Assembly: GCA_041307765.1 (NCBI GenBank)
Contig: JBFZCW010000312.1
Coordinates: forward strand, 1-8,995
Reading direction: 5' to 3'
Source of the DNA: DYRB01 sp041307765
GTDB lineage: Bacteria > Pseudomonadota > Gammaproteobacteria > Chromatiales > Chromatiaceae
DNA length: 8,995 nt
The position numbers and the translations under genes were made by a program. Positions 1-6,200 of this stretch are shown in pieces (within the stretch, counting starts at the first letter, position 1; each line of letters opens with the position of its first letter). The notes beneath the pieces are model-generated. The model ran no database searches. It had not been told where the DNA came from and worked only from the letters and a program-made list of their open reading frames with translations.

Positions 1-198
1 GGCGGCGGTGATGTGGTCCGCATGGATGTGGGTATCCAGCGTGTAGACCAGCTTGAGATTCAAGCTTGCCAATACCCCGAGATCGCGCTGCCAGGTCGGC
101 AGCACCGCGTCGATCAGGATCGCCTGGCCAGTCTCCTCGCAGCCGAGCAGGTAGGTGTAGGTACTCGATACTGGCTCGAACAATTGTCTGAACAGCAT
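1..198 (-). CDS. MBL-fold hydrolase, persulfide dioxygenase (ETHE1)-like, partial
   Basis: Only the first 66 residues are in the window; the gene continues past the left edge. The protein starts MLFRQLFEPVSSTYTYLLGC and carries the metal-binding THIHADH motif at residues 56-62 (His57, His59, Asp61, His62), which is the THxHADH signature of the metallo-beta-lactamase fold. The start MxFRQLF, the early STYTYLLG strand and an AILIDAV strand before the metal motif are typical of the ETHE1/Blh group. Members of that group oxidise glutathione persulfide to sulfite with one iron in the cytoplasm, as part of sulfide detoxification. The start is supported by GGAG at 205-208, six bases before the ATG. 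The gene is co-directional with katG but about 240 bases downstream of it, so it probably has its own promoter. The general MBL fold is near certain; the persulfide dioxygenase assignment is probable, because the rest of the protein is not visible. Confidence 0.85.
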   Translation of the reverse strand, partial: MLFRQLFEPVSSTYTYLLGCEETGQAILIDAVLPTWQRDLGVLASLNLKLVYTLDTHIHADHITAA

Positions 199-273
199 GG
201 CTGGCTCCGTGAGTTATGAACCCCCGCAGGTTGGTCGTGTGGTTCCGTTGGTTACCGTGGGCTGGCGAGCCGC

Positions 274-298
274 ATCGATCGCGATCGATACAGTGTAT
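274..298. promoter_or_regulatory. Two adjoining palindromes upstream of the MBL hydrolase gene
   Basis: Positions 274-289 read ATCGATCGCGATCGAT, a perfect 16-bp palindrome. Sharing its last two bases, positions 288-298 read ATACAGTGTAT, a perfect inverted repeat of five plus five around one central base. They lie about 75-100 bases upstream of the hydrolase ATG. Symmetry of this kind is common in operators for dimeric regulators, so a role in controlling the hydrolase gene is plausible. No known regulator motif was recognised. The first palindrome could instead be a simple repeat of the CGAT tetranucleotide. Confidence 0.35.
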
Positions 299-358
299 GT
301 TGTAGCGTCGCCCTGATTTCTTACTCGCAGCTTCCGCAGGCTTGCGTTGGAGTTGCGT

Positions 359-400
359 AGCCGCGACCAGGTTCTGATCACCAGACACTCGGTCGCGGCT
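359..400. repeat. Strong stem-loop downstream of katG
   Basis: Ten bases AGCCGCGACC at 359-368 pair perfectly with GGTCGCGGCT at 391-400. The 22-base loop contains a second small hairpin (TCTG at 373-376 with CAGA at 382-385). The element begins about 40 bases past the katG stop. No run of T follows on either strand, so it is not a standard intrinsic terminator. It could end or protect the katG mRNA, or be a leader structure ahead of the MBL hydrolase gene. Confidence 0.5.
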
Positions 401-440
401 GTGCTCTGCAGGCCCTCGATGGCAGACCGTTCAGCCTAGT

Positions 441-2636
441 TCACGCAAGGTCGAAGCGGTCGGCGTTCATGACCTTTTTCCAAGCGGCCACGAAGTCCTT
501 CACGAACCGCTCTTTCGCGTCGTCCTGCCCGTAGACCTCGGCGATCGCGCGGAGCTGCGAGTTGGAGCCGAAGACGAGGTCGACGCGGGTGGCGGTCCAC
601 TTCGGCTCGCCGGTGGCACGGTCGCGTCCCTCAAACAGATCCCGGTCTTCCGAGGTCGCCTTCCACTCGGTCCTCATGTCGAGCAGGTTGACGAAGAAGT
701 CGTTGGTGAGTGCCCCGGGGCGCTTGGTAAAGACGCCGTGCTGAGACTGCCCAACATTGGCGTTCAGGACGCGCATACCACCGACGAGGACCGTCATCTC
801 GGGCGCGGTCAGCGTCAGTAGCTGGGCCTTGTCGATCAGAAGCTCCTCGGCCGACACGCTGTACTTGGCCTTCTGGTAGTTGCGGAACCCGTCGGCGATG
901 GGCTCGAGCGCGGCGAAGGCGTCCACATCGGTCTGCTCCTGGGTGGCGTCCGTGCGCCCCGGCGCGAAGGGCACTTCCACCGCCTGTCCGGCGTTCTTCG
1001 CCGCCTGCTCGACAGCAGCGCAGCCGCCAAGGACGATCAGGTCGGCGAGGGACACCTTCTTACCGCCAGCCTGCGCGGCGTTGAAGCCCTGCTGGACGCC
1101 CTCGAGGGTCTGCATCACCTTCCCCAACTGGGCCGGCTGATTGGCCTCCCAGTCCCGCTGCGGCGCGAGACGGATGCGCGCCCCGTTCGCCCCACCACGT
1201 TTGTCCGAGTCGCGGAAGGTGGACGCCGAGGCCCAGGCGGTGGAGACCAGATCGGAGATGGACAGCCCAGAGGCGAGGATCTTGGTCTTGAGCGCGGCGA
1301 TGTCGGCTGCGTCCACCAGGGGGTGATCGACCGCGGGGACCGGGTCCTGCCAGATCAGCTCTTCTGCCGGGACCTCCGGGCCCAGATAGCGCGAGCGGGG
1401 GCCCATGTCGCGGTGCGTGAGCTTGAACCAGGCGCGGGAGAAGGCGTCGGCAAGCTCATCCGGGTGCGCATGGAAGTGCCGCGTAATCGGCTCATAGATC
1501 GGGTCCATCCGCATCGCCATGTCCGCGTCGGTCATAATGATCGGGACCCGCTTAGACGGATCGTCGGCCGCGGGCGCCATATTCTTATCAGTCGCCTCCT
1601 TCGGCGTCCACTGCCAGGCGCCCGCAGGGCTCTTCGTCAACTCCCACTCGTTGCCGAACAGCATGTCCAGATAGCTGTTGTCCCACTGGGTCGGGGTCGG
1701 GGTCCACGAGCCCTCCAGACCGCTGCCGATCTGATCACCCCCCTTACCGCTGCCATGGCTGCACTTCCAGCCGAGGCCCATCTGCTCGACGGGGGCGGCC
1801 TCGGGGGCGGGCCCAACCAGCGCCGCATCGCCGGCGCCATGGCATTTGCCGAAGGTGTGGCCGCCGACGGTGAGCGCTACGGTCTCGTAGTCGTTCATCG
1901 CCATGCGCGCGAAGGTCTCGCGAACGTCCCGGCCGGATGCCAGCGTATCGGGTTGGCCGCCGGGGCCTTCCGGGTTCACGTAGATCAGCCCCATCTGCAC
2001 GGCGGCGAGTGGATTTTCTAGGTCCCGGTCACCCATGTGGCGCTTGTCGGCGAGCCACTCGGTCTCGGAGCCCCAGTAGGTGTCCTCCTCGGGCTCATAG
2101 ACGTCCGCGCGCCCGCCGCCGAAGCCGAAGGTCTTGAGTCCCATCGACTCGATGGCGCAGTTGCCGGCGAGGATCATGAGGTCGGCCCAGGAGAGCTTGT
2201 TGCCATACTTCTGCTTGATGGGCCACAGCAGCCGGCGCGCCTTGTCGAGATTGACGTTGTCGGGCCAGCTGTTGAGGGGCGCGAAGCGCTGCTGGCCCGA
2301 GCCTGCCCCGCCGCGGCCGTCCCCGGTGCGGTAGGTGCCCGCGCCGTGCCAGGCCATCCGGATGAAGAGCGGCCCATAGTGACCGTAGTCCGCCGGCCAC
2401 CAGTCTTGCGAGTCCGTCATCAGTGCGTAAAGGTCCTTTTTCACGGCCTCGAAGTCGAGCTTCTTGAACTCCTCGGCGTAGTTGAACGCCTCGCCCAAGG
2501 GATTGGACTGGGGGCAGTTCTGCTGGAGTAGCTTCAGGTTCAACTGATTGGGCCACCAGTCCCGATTCGACTTTGCTCCCGTCGTCGTGTGGATGACCGG
2601 GCACTTGCCCGCGTTCGTGTCAGTTTTTGCGTTCAT
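441..2636 (-). CDS. katG: Catalase-peroxidase KatG
   Basis: Bifunctional haem enzyme that breaks down hydrogen peroxide and also acts as a broad peroxidase in the cytoplasm. The 731-residue length is normal for bacterial KatG, which has an N-terminal haem domain and a C-terminal degenerate copy. All key residues are visible, numbered from the start used here: distal Arg93, Trp96 and His97 in FIRMAWHGAGTYR; Tyr219 in GLIYVNPEGP; Met245 in ARMAMND, completing the Trp-Tyr-Met crosslink needed for catalase activity; proximal His260 in VGGHTFGK; Trp311 in SWTPTPTQWD; Asp372; and the mobile Arg409 in THRDMGP. Two ATG codons are adjacent at 2639 and 2636. GGAGAG at 2641-2646 puts GGAG six bases from the second and only three from the first, so I chose 2636. 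A decayed monofunctional catalase lies directly upstream and overlaps the start, and an OxyR-like box lies beyond it. Confidence 0.97.
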   Translation of the reverse strand: MNAKTDTNAGKCPVIHTTTGAKSNRDWWPNQLNLKLLQQNCPQSNPLGEAFNYAEEFKKLDFEAVKKDLYALMTDSQDWWPADYGHYGPLFIRMAWHGAGTYRTGDGRGGAGSGQQRFAPLNSWPDNVNLDKARRLLWPIKQKYGNKLSWADLMILAGNCAIESMGLKTFGFGGGRADVYEPEEDTYWGSETEWLADKRHMGDRDLENPLAAVQMGLIYVNPEGPGGQPDTLASGRDVRETFARMAMNDYETVALTVGGHTFGKCHGAGDAALVGPAPEAAPVEQMGLGWKCSHGSGKGGDQIGSGLEGSWTPTPTQWDNSYLDMLFGNEWELTKSPAGAWQWTPKEATDKNMAPAADDPSKRVPIIMTDADMAMRMDPIYEPITRHFHAHPDELADAFSRAWFKLTHRDMGPRSRYLGPEVPAEELIWQDPVPAVDHPLVDAADIAALKTKILASGLSISDLVSTAWASASTFRDSDKRGGANGARIRLAPQRDWEANQPAQLGKVMQTLEGVQQGFNAAQAGGKKVSLADLIVLGGCAAVEQAAKNAGQAVEVPFAPGRTDATQEQTDVDAFAALEPIADGFRNYQKAKYSVSAEELLIDKAQLLTLTAPEMTVLVGGMRVLNANVGQSQHGVFTKRPGALTNDFFVNLLDMRTEWKATSEDRDLFEGRDRATGEPKWTATRVDLVFGSNSQLRAIAEVYGQDDAKERFVKDFVAAWKKVMNADRFDLA

Positions 2637-2916
2637 CATTCTCTCCGATCATGGCGGCCATTTTCTTCAGGTTGTTCCGTACAGAACTCTCGTGACTGTG
2701 GGCGTTGTTACCGACCAGGTCCCAGTTGCCTTCCTCGGCGTAGAGCTTCAGCGCGAAGTCGGGCTCGGCATCGGCGACGGTAGAGAAGCGCAACAGCGCC
2801 TCGGCCTTGTTGCCGACCTTCGGTTTCCTCCTGGTAATCACTGGCCAGACGCTTTGCCGCGGAAACCTGGCCAGAGTCTGGACCACGCTTAGCGATCCTT
2901 CTAATCGATTATTCAT
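2620..2916 (-). pseudogene. Remnant of a monofunctional haem catalase (KatA/KatE type)
   Basis: This 98-codon frame contains LLRFSTVADAEPDFALK followed by LYAEEGNWDLVGNN. That is a shortened copy of the best conserved stretch of monofunctional haem catalases, where RFSTVAGE...ADAERD...GFALKFYTEEGNWDLVGNN is usual. Two short internal segments are missing, about 5 and 4 residues. Everything after the GNN (which holds the distal-pocket Asn) is gone, and the catalytic His region before it is not recognisable. A working catalase needs about 480 residues or more, so this cannot be one. The frame runs past the katG start and ends inside katG, so if translated it could couple to katG. The first ATG, at 2916, lies inside the OxyR-like box, so the annotated start is doubtful. 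The family is unrelated to KatG, so this is not a broken katG duplicate. Confidence 0.7.
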
Positions 2917-2940
2917 ATCTTTGTGCTAGTTATTAACTAT
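2904..2940 (-). promoter_or_regulatory. Putative OxyR-type binding site upstream of katG
   Basis: On the minus strand this AT-rich island reads ATAG-N7-CTAG-N7-ATAT-N7-CGAT. The known OxyR consensus is ATAG-N7-CTAT-N7-ATAG-N7-CTAT; 13 of the 16 specified bases match and all three 7-base spacings are exact. The inner T and A preferred within the first half-site are also present. katG is a classical OxyR target in many proteobacteria, so position and target agree. A TTGATA hexamer at 2937-2942 could be a -35, but no good -10 is seen at the right distance. The element sits about 270 bases ahead of katG, just before the catalase remnant, so the katG transcript may carry a long leader. No oxyR gene is in the window. 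Confidence 0.5.
2927..2939. repeat. 13-bp inverted repeat within the AT-rich island
   Basis: TAGTTATTAACTA is a perfect inverted repeat of six plus six bases around one central T. It is the symmetrical core of the first half of the OxyR-like element and also covers the stop codon of the TonB-like fragment. Confidence 0.6.
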
Positions 2941-3172
2941 CAACAACACCGGCGATCGCAGCCTCGCCCGATTCCGGCACGAGGTTCCTGCTACCCTCGA
3001 AGCGCCTATCGATGATCGGCTGAACACGCGAAGTCTGTTCTTCCAGCTCGGCCGGGAAAGGCGGAAACGGCGCCGTCTGCCGGACGATCTGTTCGGCAGC
3101 CCAATCGAGTTCATCACTGCTGGAAGAATTTGCCAGCCGCACCGCGACCGTGAAGGATGATCTGTCGCGCAT
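2933..3172 (-). pseudogene. TonB C-terminal-domain-like fragment
   Basis: The 79-codon frame contains SSSDELDWAAEQIVRQ, then TAPFPPFPAELEEQT and QPIIDRRFEG. This follows the C-terminal domain of TonB-type energy transducers, which typically read SSG..ELD.AA..IVR.AAPF.PFP.E..........I.RTW.F. Before it only a few residues (VAVRLANSS) resemble the preceding strand. There is no transmembrane anchor, no proline-rich linker and no TonB N-terminal half, and an in-frame stop lies at 3185-3187. Intact TonB proteins are usually 200-300 residues, so this is a 3' scrap of a gene, probably non-functional. It ends in the AT-rich island ahead of the catalase remnant. The alternative is an unrelated frame that mimics the motif by chance. 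I think that less likely, because order and spacing both match. Confidence 0.5.
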
Positions 3173-3194
3173 CGCCGAAGGCGGCTACGCGTGA
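3120..3194 (+). pseudogene. Possible 3' scrap of the antitoxin gene of a RES toxin pair
   Basis: The frame ending at TGA 3192-3194 reads TATVKDDLSRIAEGGYA at its end. Its stop overlaps the GTG start of the broken RES gene as GTGA, the kind of overlap that couples antitoxin and toxin genes. Antitoxins of the Xre/MbcA type that partner RES toxins often end in a short helix of the form LL.RIE.GVYA, and this ending is similar. Upstream the frame stays open but has no recognisable domain and no good start, and it overlaps the TonB-like fragment on the other strand. Most of the gene would therefore have been lost. The identification rests on position and about 12 residues. Confidence 0.3.
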
Positions 3195-3545
3195 GCGCCG
3201 CGGCGCTCGCGCGCCGCTTCACCGGAGTCATGTTCCGTGGCCATAACCCGCCCTGGGCCTTTGCACCGACCTCCGGGGAAGGCGCCGTTCGGCAGGGCGG
3301 GCGCTTCAACCGGCCGGGGACGCCCGCGCTCTACAATCGCGTTGACCCCCAAGACCACTTGGACGGCGGCGCAGCAGGGGTTCCCGTTCAAAGCGCAGCC
3401 GATGACCCTGGTCGCTTAACGTGTGGACTGCGCACAGATCATCGACCTGCGCGAGGCGGAGATCCTCACCGGCCTGCTGAGCGGTTGCTGCCAGCCCCTG
3501 GTCAAGGGCTCGGTCATCGTCTCCGCCCGTTGGCCTTTGACCTGA
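3191..3545 (+). pseudogene. RES-domain toxin gene, frameshifted and truncated
   Basis: RES-domain toxins degrade or modify NAD+ and are held in check by an Xre/MbcA-type antitoxin. From the GTG at 3191 the frame gives ARRFTGVMFRGHNPPWAF, then GGRFNRPGTPALY, the classic first half of a RES domain with its conserved Arg residues. Just after, at about 3333-3337, the homology moves to the next frame (ALTPKTTWTAAQQGFPFK, then AQPMTLVA), consistent with one inserted base. That frame meets TAA at 3417-3419, where relatives usually have a Tyr codon. It then continues as RVDCAQIIDL, matching the next family strand, before homology fades; the next stop is at 3543-3545. The expected C-terminal part is absent. 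Where relatives, as I recall them, have TAWLEAQQ with the conserved Glu, this copy has TTWTAAQQ. At least two disabling lesions make it a pseudogene. Confidence 0.75.
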
Positions 3546-3786
3546 ATTTGAGCGGCAGACCAAGCTGGGTCAACCTCTTCGAAGGCGCGTGACAAGCCCA
3601 ACAAGGGAGCGATGCCGGCTTTTTCGGCATTTGCCTGCAAGAGCGAAGGTGGTGGTCTGCGCACGGCTGACGAACGCTTAGCAGTCATGTTTCGAAAAGC
3701 CTAATGTTGAGCGAAAGGGGGGAAACCGGAACGACTGCCCCCCGTCATTCGACGCGTAGGTGAAGAATTGGGACGCTCAAGGAATC
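3546..3786. other. Non-coding stretch between the RES pseudogene and the operon end
   Basis: I recognise no gene here. A minus-strand frame through this region (3416-3688) and short plus-strand frames have no recognisable family match, and I regard them as chance frames over decayed DNA. A short inverted repeat (ATGCCG at 3612-3617, CGGCAT at 3625-3630) and the candidate terminator at 3717-3743 are the only structures seen. Confidence 0.5.
3717..3743 (-). terminator. Candidate terminator of the three-gene operon
   Basis: Six G at 3717-3722 can pair with six C at 3738-3743 around a 15-base loop, about 45 bases past the last operon stop. Read on the minus strand the stem is followed by only three T, so it is a weak intrinsic terminator at best. 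Confidence 0.3.
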
Positions 3787-5205
3787 CTAGAAGCCCCCGC
3801 CGGTCCTGAACCCGCCTCCACCCCCTCCGCCAAAGCCACCGCGCCGCCCGATGCCGTGGGAGTCGCCGCCCCAGACGCTGCCGCGCCCGAAGCCGCCTGA
3901 GCCGAAGGTCGGGTCCGACTGCCGGGGCTGGTAGCGTTGCTGCTCCTGCAAGACCTTCCAGAGCCGATTGCGGTCCAGCATGCCGTTGAGGAACTGGCCA
4001 AGCATCAGCATGACCATGGTACCGTCACCGAAGCCGGACCCGGCGCGGTCGAAGCGGTTGCGCTTGAAGTCCTGGCGCAGCGAATCGACCTCGGCGGCAC
4101 GGAACTGGGCGGCGGTGTACGCCTCGCGCAGGCCCAGGATGCTGGCCTCCAGTCGGCGGCGCTCGTCCTCCCGGCCCAACATGCGGGCGACGATGTTGTC
4201 GTCCTCCGGGAAGGGCGTGAGGATGGCCTCACGACGCAGCTCCATGAGGTCGTCGCGCGCCAGCTCTCCGGCCAGGTAGTCGATGGCGGACCTGGTGTGG
4301 TCGTCCTCGCCGGTGGCAAAGGCGGCCTTACGCGCAAGCAGGGCCTGACGATCCGATTCGGCCTGGTCGAGCCGGGTGTCGATGGCGTCCAGGGCCGCCT
4401 GGGCCCCGGCCTCAGCGTCCTCCAGCTTGGGGACGCCGTCCGCCTCACGGGCCTGGGTGTCCAGGGCCCTGAGGGCCGCAAGCTCCACCTCGGCAGCCTC
4501 CTGCTGGGCGGCGGCGTGCTCGCGCAGGCGCGCTGGGATCTCGTTCAACCGGCCGAAGTTGGCGCGGGCATCCGCATAGCCGATGAGGTGGGCGACCCTG
4601 CCGTCCAGCCAGCGGATCAGGCCGCTGGGCTTGTAACCCGGCAGGCCATAGTTGCGCTGCCAGAGGTACATGAAGAGCGGGTCGCCGCGGTAGGACGCGC
4701 CCTTCTGGGCCAGCTCCTCCTCGCTCAGGCGCGCCTTCTCGGCGGCGTGCATCGCCGTACGCTCGGCCTCCTGCGTTCGTGCCCGCTGGGCCTGGTAGCC
4801 GGGGTCCGCGTCCAGCCGGGCCTGGGTCTTGGCCTGCGCCTCGTCCACCCGGGCGGCGGCGGTGTCTATCTGGGCCGCCTGGGCGGCACGCTCCTCCTCA
4901 AGGGGGGCACGGGCCCGCTCCGCGGTCTGGATCTGGCGTTCCAGGTCCGCCAGGGCCGCTTGCCGCTGCTCCAGAAGGCGCGCGACTTGGGCCTCGGCCT
5001 GGTCCAAGTGCTGGATCAGGGCCCCGCCGGAGACCAGGTCCACCCGCAGCTTGGCGAGCGCGCGGTAGTCGCGGGTCCGGGCCTGTTGGAGCTCGGTCAG
5101 CTTGACGTTGGCCTCGGCGATCTGGGCCTCGATGGCGGCGACCTTGGCGCGCGCCTCGTTCAGTGCCCCGTCGATGGAGGCCAGGGTCTGTTGTCCGGAG
5201 ATCAT
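3787..5205 (-). CDS. Long coiled-coil protein with glycine-rich tail, unknown function
   Basis: I do not recognise a named family. The 472-residue protein has no signal peptide or obvious membrane segment. Residues about 10-170 are a long Ala/Glu/Gln-rich coiled coil. A distinct aromatic segment follows at about 171-215 (SYRGDPLFMYLWQRNYG and a GYKPSGLIRWLDG stretch), which looks conserved and could be a docking surface. More helices fill 225-300 and 345-385, then a hydrophobic Met-rich helix (GTMVMLMLGQFLNGML, about 395-410). The tail from about 435 is rich in Gly, Arg and Phe, ends FGGGGGGGFRTGGGF and is probably disordered. I chose the ATG at 5205, with AAAGG about 8-9 bases upstream, over an in-frame GTG at 5235 that lacks a ribosome site but overlaps the previous stop as GTGA. 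It is the last gene of the operon, 26 bases after its neighbour, so a structural or scaffold role with the two upstream proteins is likely. Confidence 0.8.
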   Translation of the reverse strand: MISGQQTLASIDGALNEARAKVAAIEAQIAEANVKLTELQQARTRDYRALAKLRVDLVSGGALIQHLDQAEAQVARLLEQRQAALADLERQIQTAERARAPLEEERAAQAAQIDTAAARVDEAQAKTQARLDADPGYQAQRARTQEAERTAMHAAEKARLSEEELAQKGASYRGDPLFMYLWQRNYGLPGYKPSGLIRWLDGRVAHLIGYADARANFGRLNEIPARLREHAAAQQEAAEVELAALRALDTQAREADGVPKLEDAEAGAQAALDAIDTRLDQAESDRQALLARKAAFATGEDDHTRSAIDYLAGELARDDLMELRREAILTPFPEDDNIVARMLGREDERRRLEASILGLREAYTAAQFRAAEVDSLRQDFKRNRFDRAGSGFGDGTMVMLMLGQFLNGMLDRNRLWKVLQEQQRYQPRQSDPTFGSGGFGRGSVWGGDSHGIGRRGGFGGGGGGGFRTGGGF

Positions 5206-5231
5206 GGGCAGGCCTTTCGGTTGTTGCCGGA

Positions 5232-6200
5232 TCACCAGCGAGTGATAGCCCCGCCGGTGGTCTTCATTTCGTAGTCCGGGGTCAGATAGCCGCGCCGCTT
5301 GGCCCCGAAGCGATCCCTTTCGATAATGCCGTCATCGCCCTTGTCGCGGCCTACGGCGTTGTAGGTCCCTTGGTCCACCCGCAACCCCCATTGGGTCACG
5401 CGCTCGGTCTTGCCGGTCTCCTCGTTTTTGATCAGGACCGTCACCGGCTCGCCCATCGCGTCGATACCCTCGACCACAATGTAGTAGTTGGCGGCGGCGG
5501 TATTCAGGTCCGGGACCCGGTAAACTCCGGAACGCTCCCCGGCCCGGTTGACGATGCGCAGGGTGTATTCCTGGCCCAGGACGGTGCGCAGGTCCTCCAG
5601 CTGGCGCAGGGCCTTGCCGGCGGCACCGGTATCCTGGGAGCGCAGGGCCGCCTGGCCGACGCTGAGACCCTGGTCGGCCGCCTGCCGGGCGTCGTCGGTC
5701 TTGGCCAGGCTGACGACCTCGGCGTGGACCTCGGCCAGGTCCTCGGGCAGGGTCGCGTTGGGCAGGCCGACGGCGAACCAGTGACCGCCCCAGGCGATGA
5801 AGGGTGCCGCCAAGACCCCGGCCACCCACTTGCCCCAGCGGCCCCGGCTGACGTAGAGGCGGGCCAGGCGGGTGGCCAACCCCTCCGGCGGGGGCTTGTA
5901 GACGAACCGCTCCTCCTTGAGCGCCGCCACCCCCTGCTCGATGACGCGGTCCGGGACCTCGATCCCTTGGGCCGCATAGATCTTGCGCAGGCGCTCCTTG
6001 AGGTCCTCTTCTCGCCCAACCTGGTCGAGCTCCTGGTGGACCAGGCGCTCGCGTCGACGCAGGGTATCGACTACGTCCATGGCGAGCATGATGTCGTCCA
6101 GCGGGGGCTTGGACTGGGCCCGATCAGGTGCCGTGGCGCCCGGCGGGACCACCCCACCGGGAACCGCCGGGCTGGTCGAGCTGGGGGCCGCCGCGCTCAT
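5232..6200 (-). CDS. Single-pass membrane protein, DUF6384-like, unknown function
   Basis: The 322-residue protein starts with a Pro/Ala-rich tail (1-30). A conserved helical region follows at about 32-120 (KPPLDDIMLAMDVVDTLRRR, KIYAAQGIEVPD). One membrane segment lies at about 124-145 (WVAGVLAAPFIAWGGHWFAV). The Arg-rich stretch before it (RLARLYVSRGRWGK) suggests the N-terminus is cytoplasmic and residues 146-322 are periplasmic. The outer part begins with helices and ends in a strand-rich domain (NYYIVVEGIDAMGEPVTVLI, WGLRVDQGTYNAVG). From memory it resembles proteins annotated DUF6384, but I cannot confirm that here. Its ATG overlaps the upstream stop as ATGA (6197-6200) and no Shine-Dalgarno precedes it, so its translation probably depends on the upstream gene. 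It is the likely membrane anchor linking the cytoplasmic TelA-like and coiled-coil neighbours. Confidence 0.8.
   Translation of the reverse strand: MSAAAPSSTSPAVPGGVVPPGATAPDRAQSKPPLDDIMLAMDVVDTLRRRERLVHQELDQVGREEDLKERLRKIYAAQGIEVPDRVIEQGVAALKEERFVYKPPPEGLATRLARLYVSRGRWGKWVAGVLAAPFIAWGGHWFAVGLPNATLPEDLAEVHAEVVSLAKTDDARQAADQGLSVGQAALRSQDTGAAGKALRQLEDLRTVLGQEYTLRIVNRAGERSGVYRVPDLNTAAANYYIVVEGIDAMGEPVTVLIKNEETGKTERVTQWGLRVDQGTYNAVGRDKGDDGIIERDRFGAKRRGYLTPDYEMKTTGGAITRW

Larger units (their letters stand above)
199..440. other. Intergenic region between katG and the MBL hydrolase gene
   Basis: I see no gene here on either strand. The region holds three symmetrical elements, listed separately: a 16-bp palindrome, an adjoining 11-bp palindrome and a 10-bp stem-loop. 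It must carry the 3' end of the katG transcript and probably the promoter of the MBL hydrolase gene. I could not find a convincing -35/-10 pair. Confidence 0.6.

Noticed and set aside
1323..2531. Two plus-strand open frames inside katG (1323-2021 and 2037-2531)
   Set aside because: katG on the minus strand is full length with all catalytic residues; these frames are GC-rich antisense artefacts.
3612..3630. Short inverted repeat ATGCCG/CGGCAT as a terminator
   Set aside because: The T-rich part lies in the loop rather than after the stem on either strand, and no active gene ends nearby on the plus strand.
3416..3688. Minus-strand frame of 90 codons opposite the end of the RES pseudogene
   Set aside because: It has some natural-looking stretches (ANAEKAGIAPLLGLSRAFEE), but it covers the antisense of decayed RES sequence and I could not place it in any family.
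3937..5274. Long plus-strand open frame of 445 codons
   Set aside because: It is the antisense shadow of the coiled-coil gene: the Leu/Gly/Gln-rich composition mirrors high-GC codons of the minus-strand gene, and no domain is recognisable.
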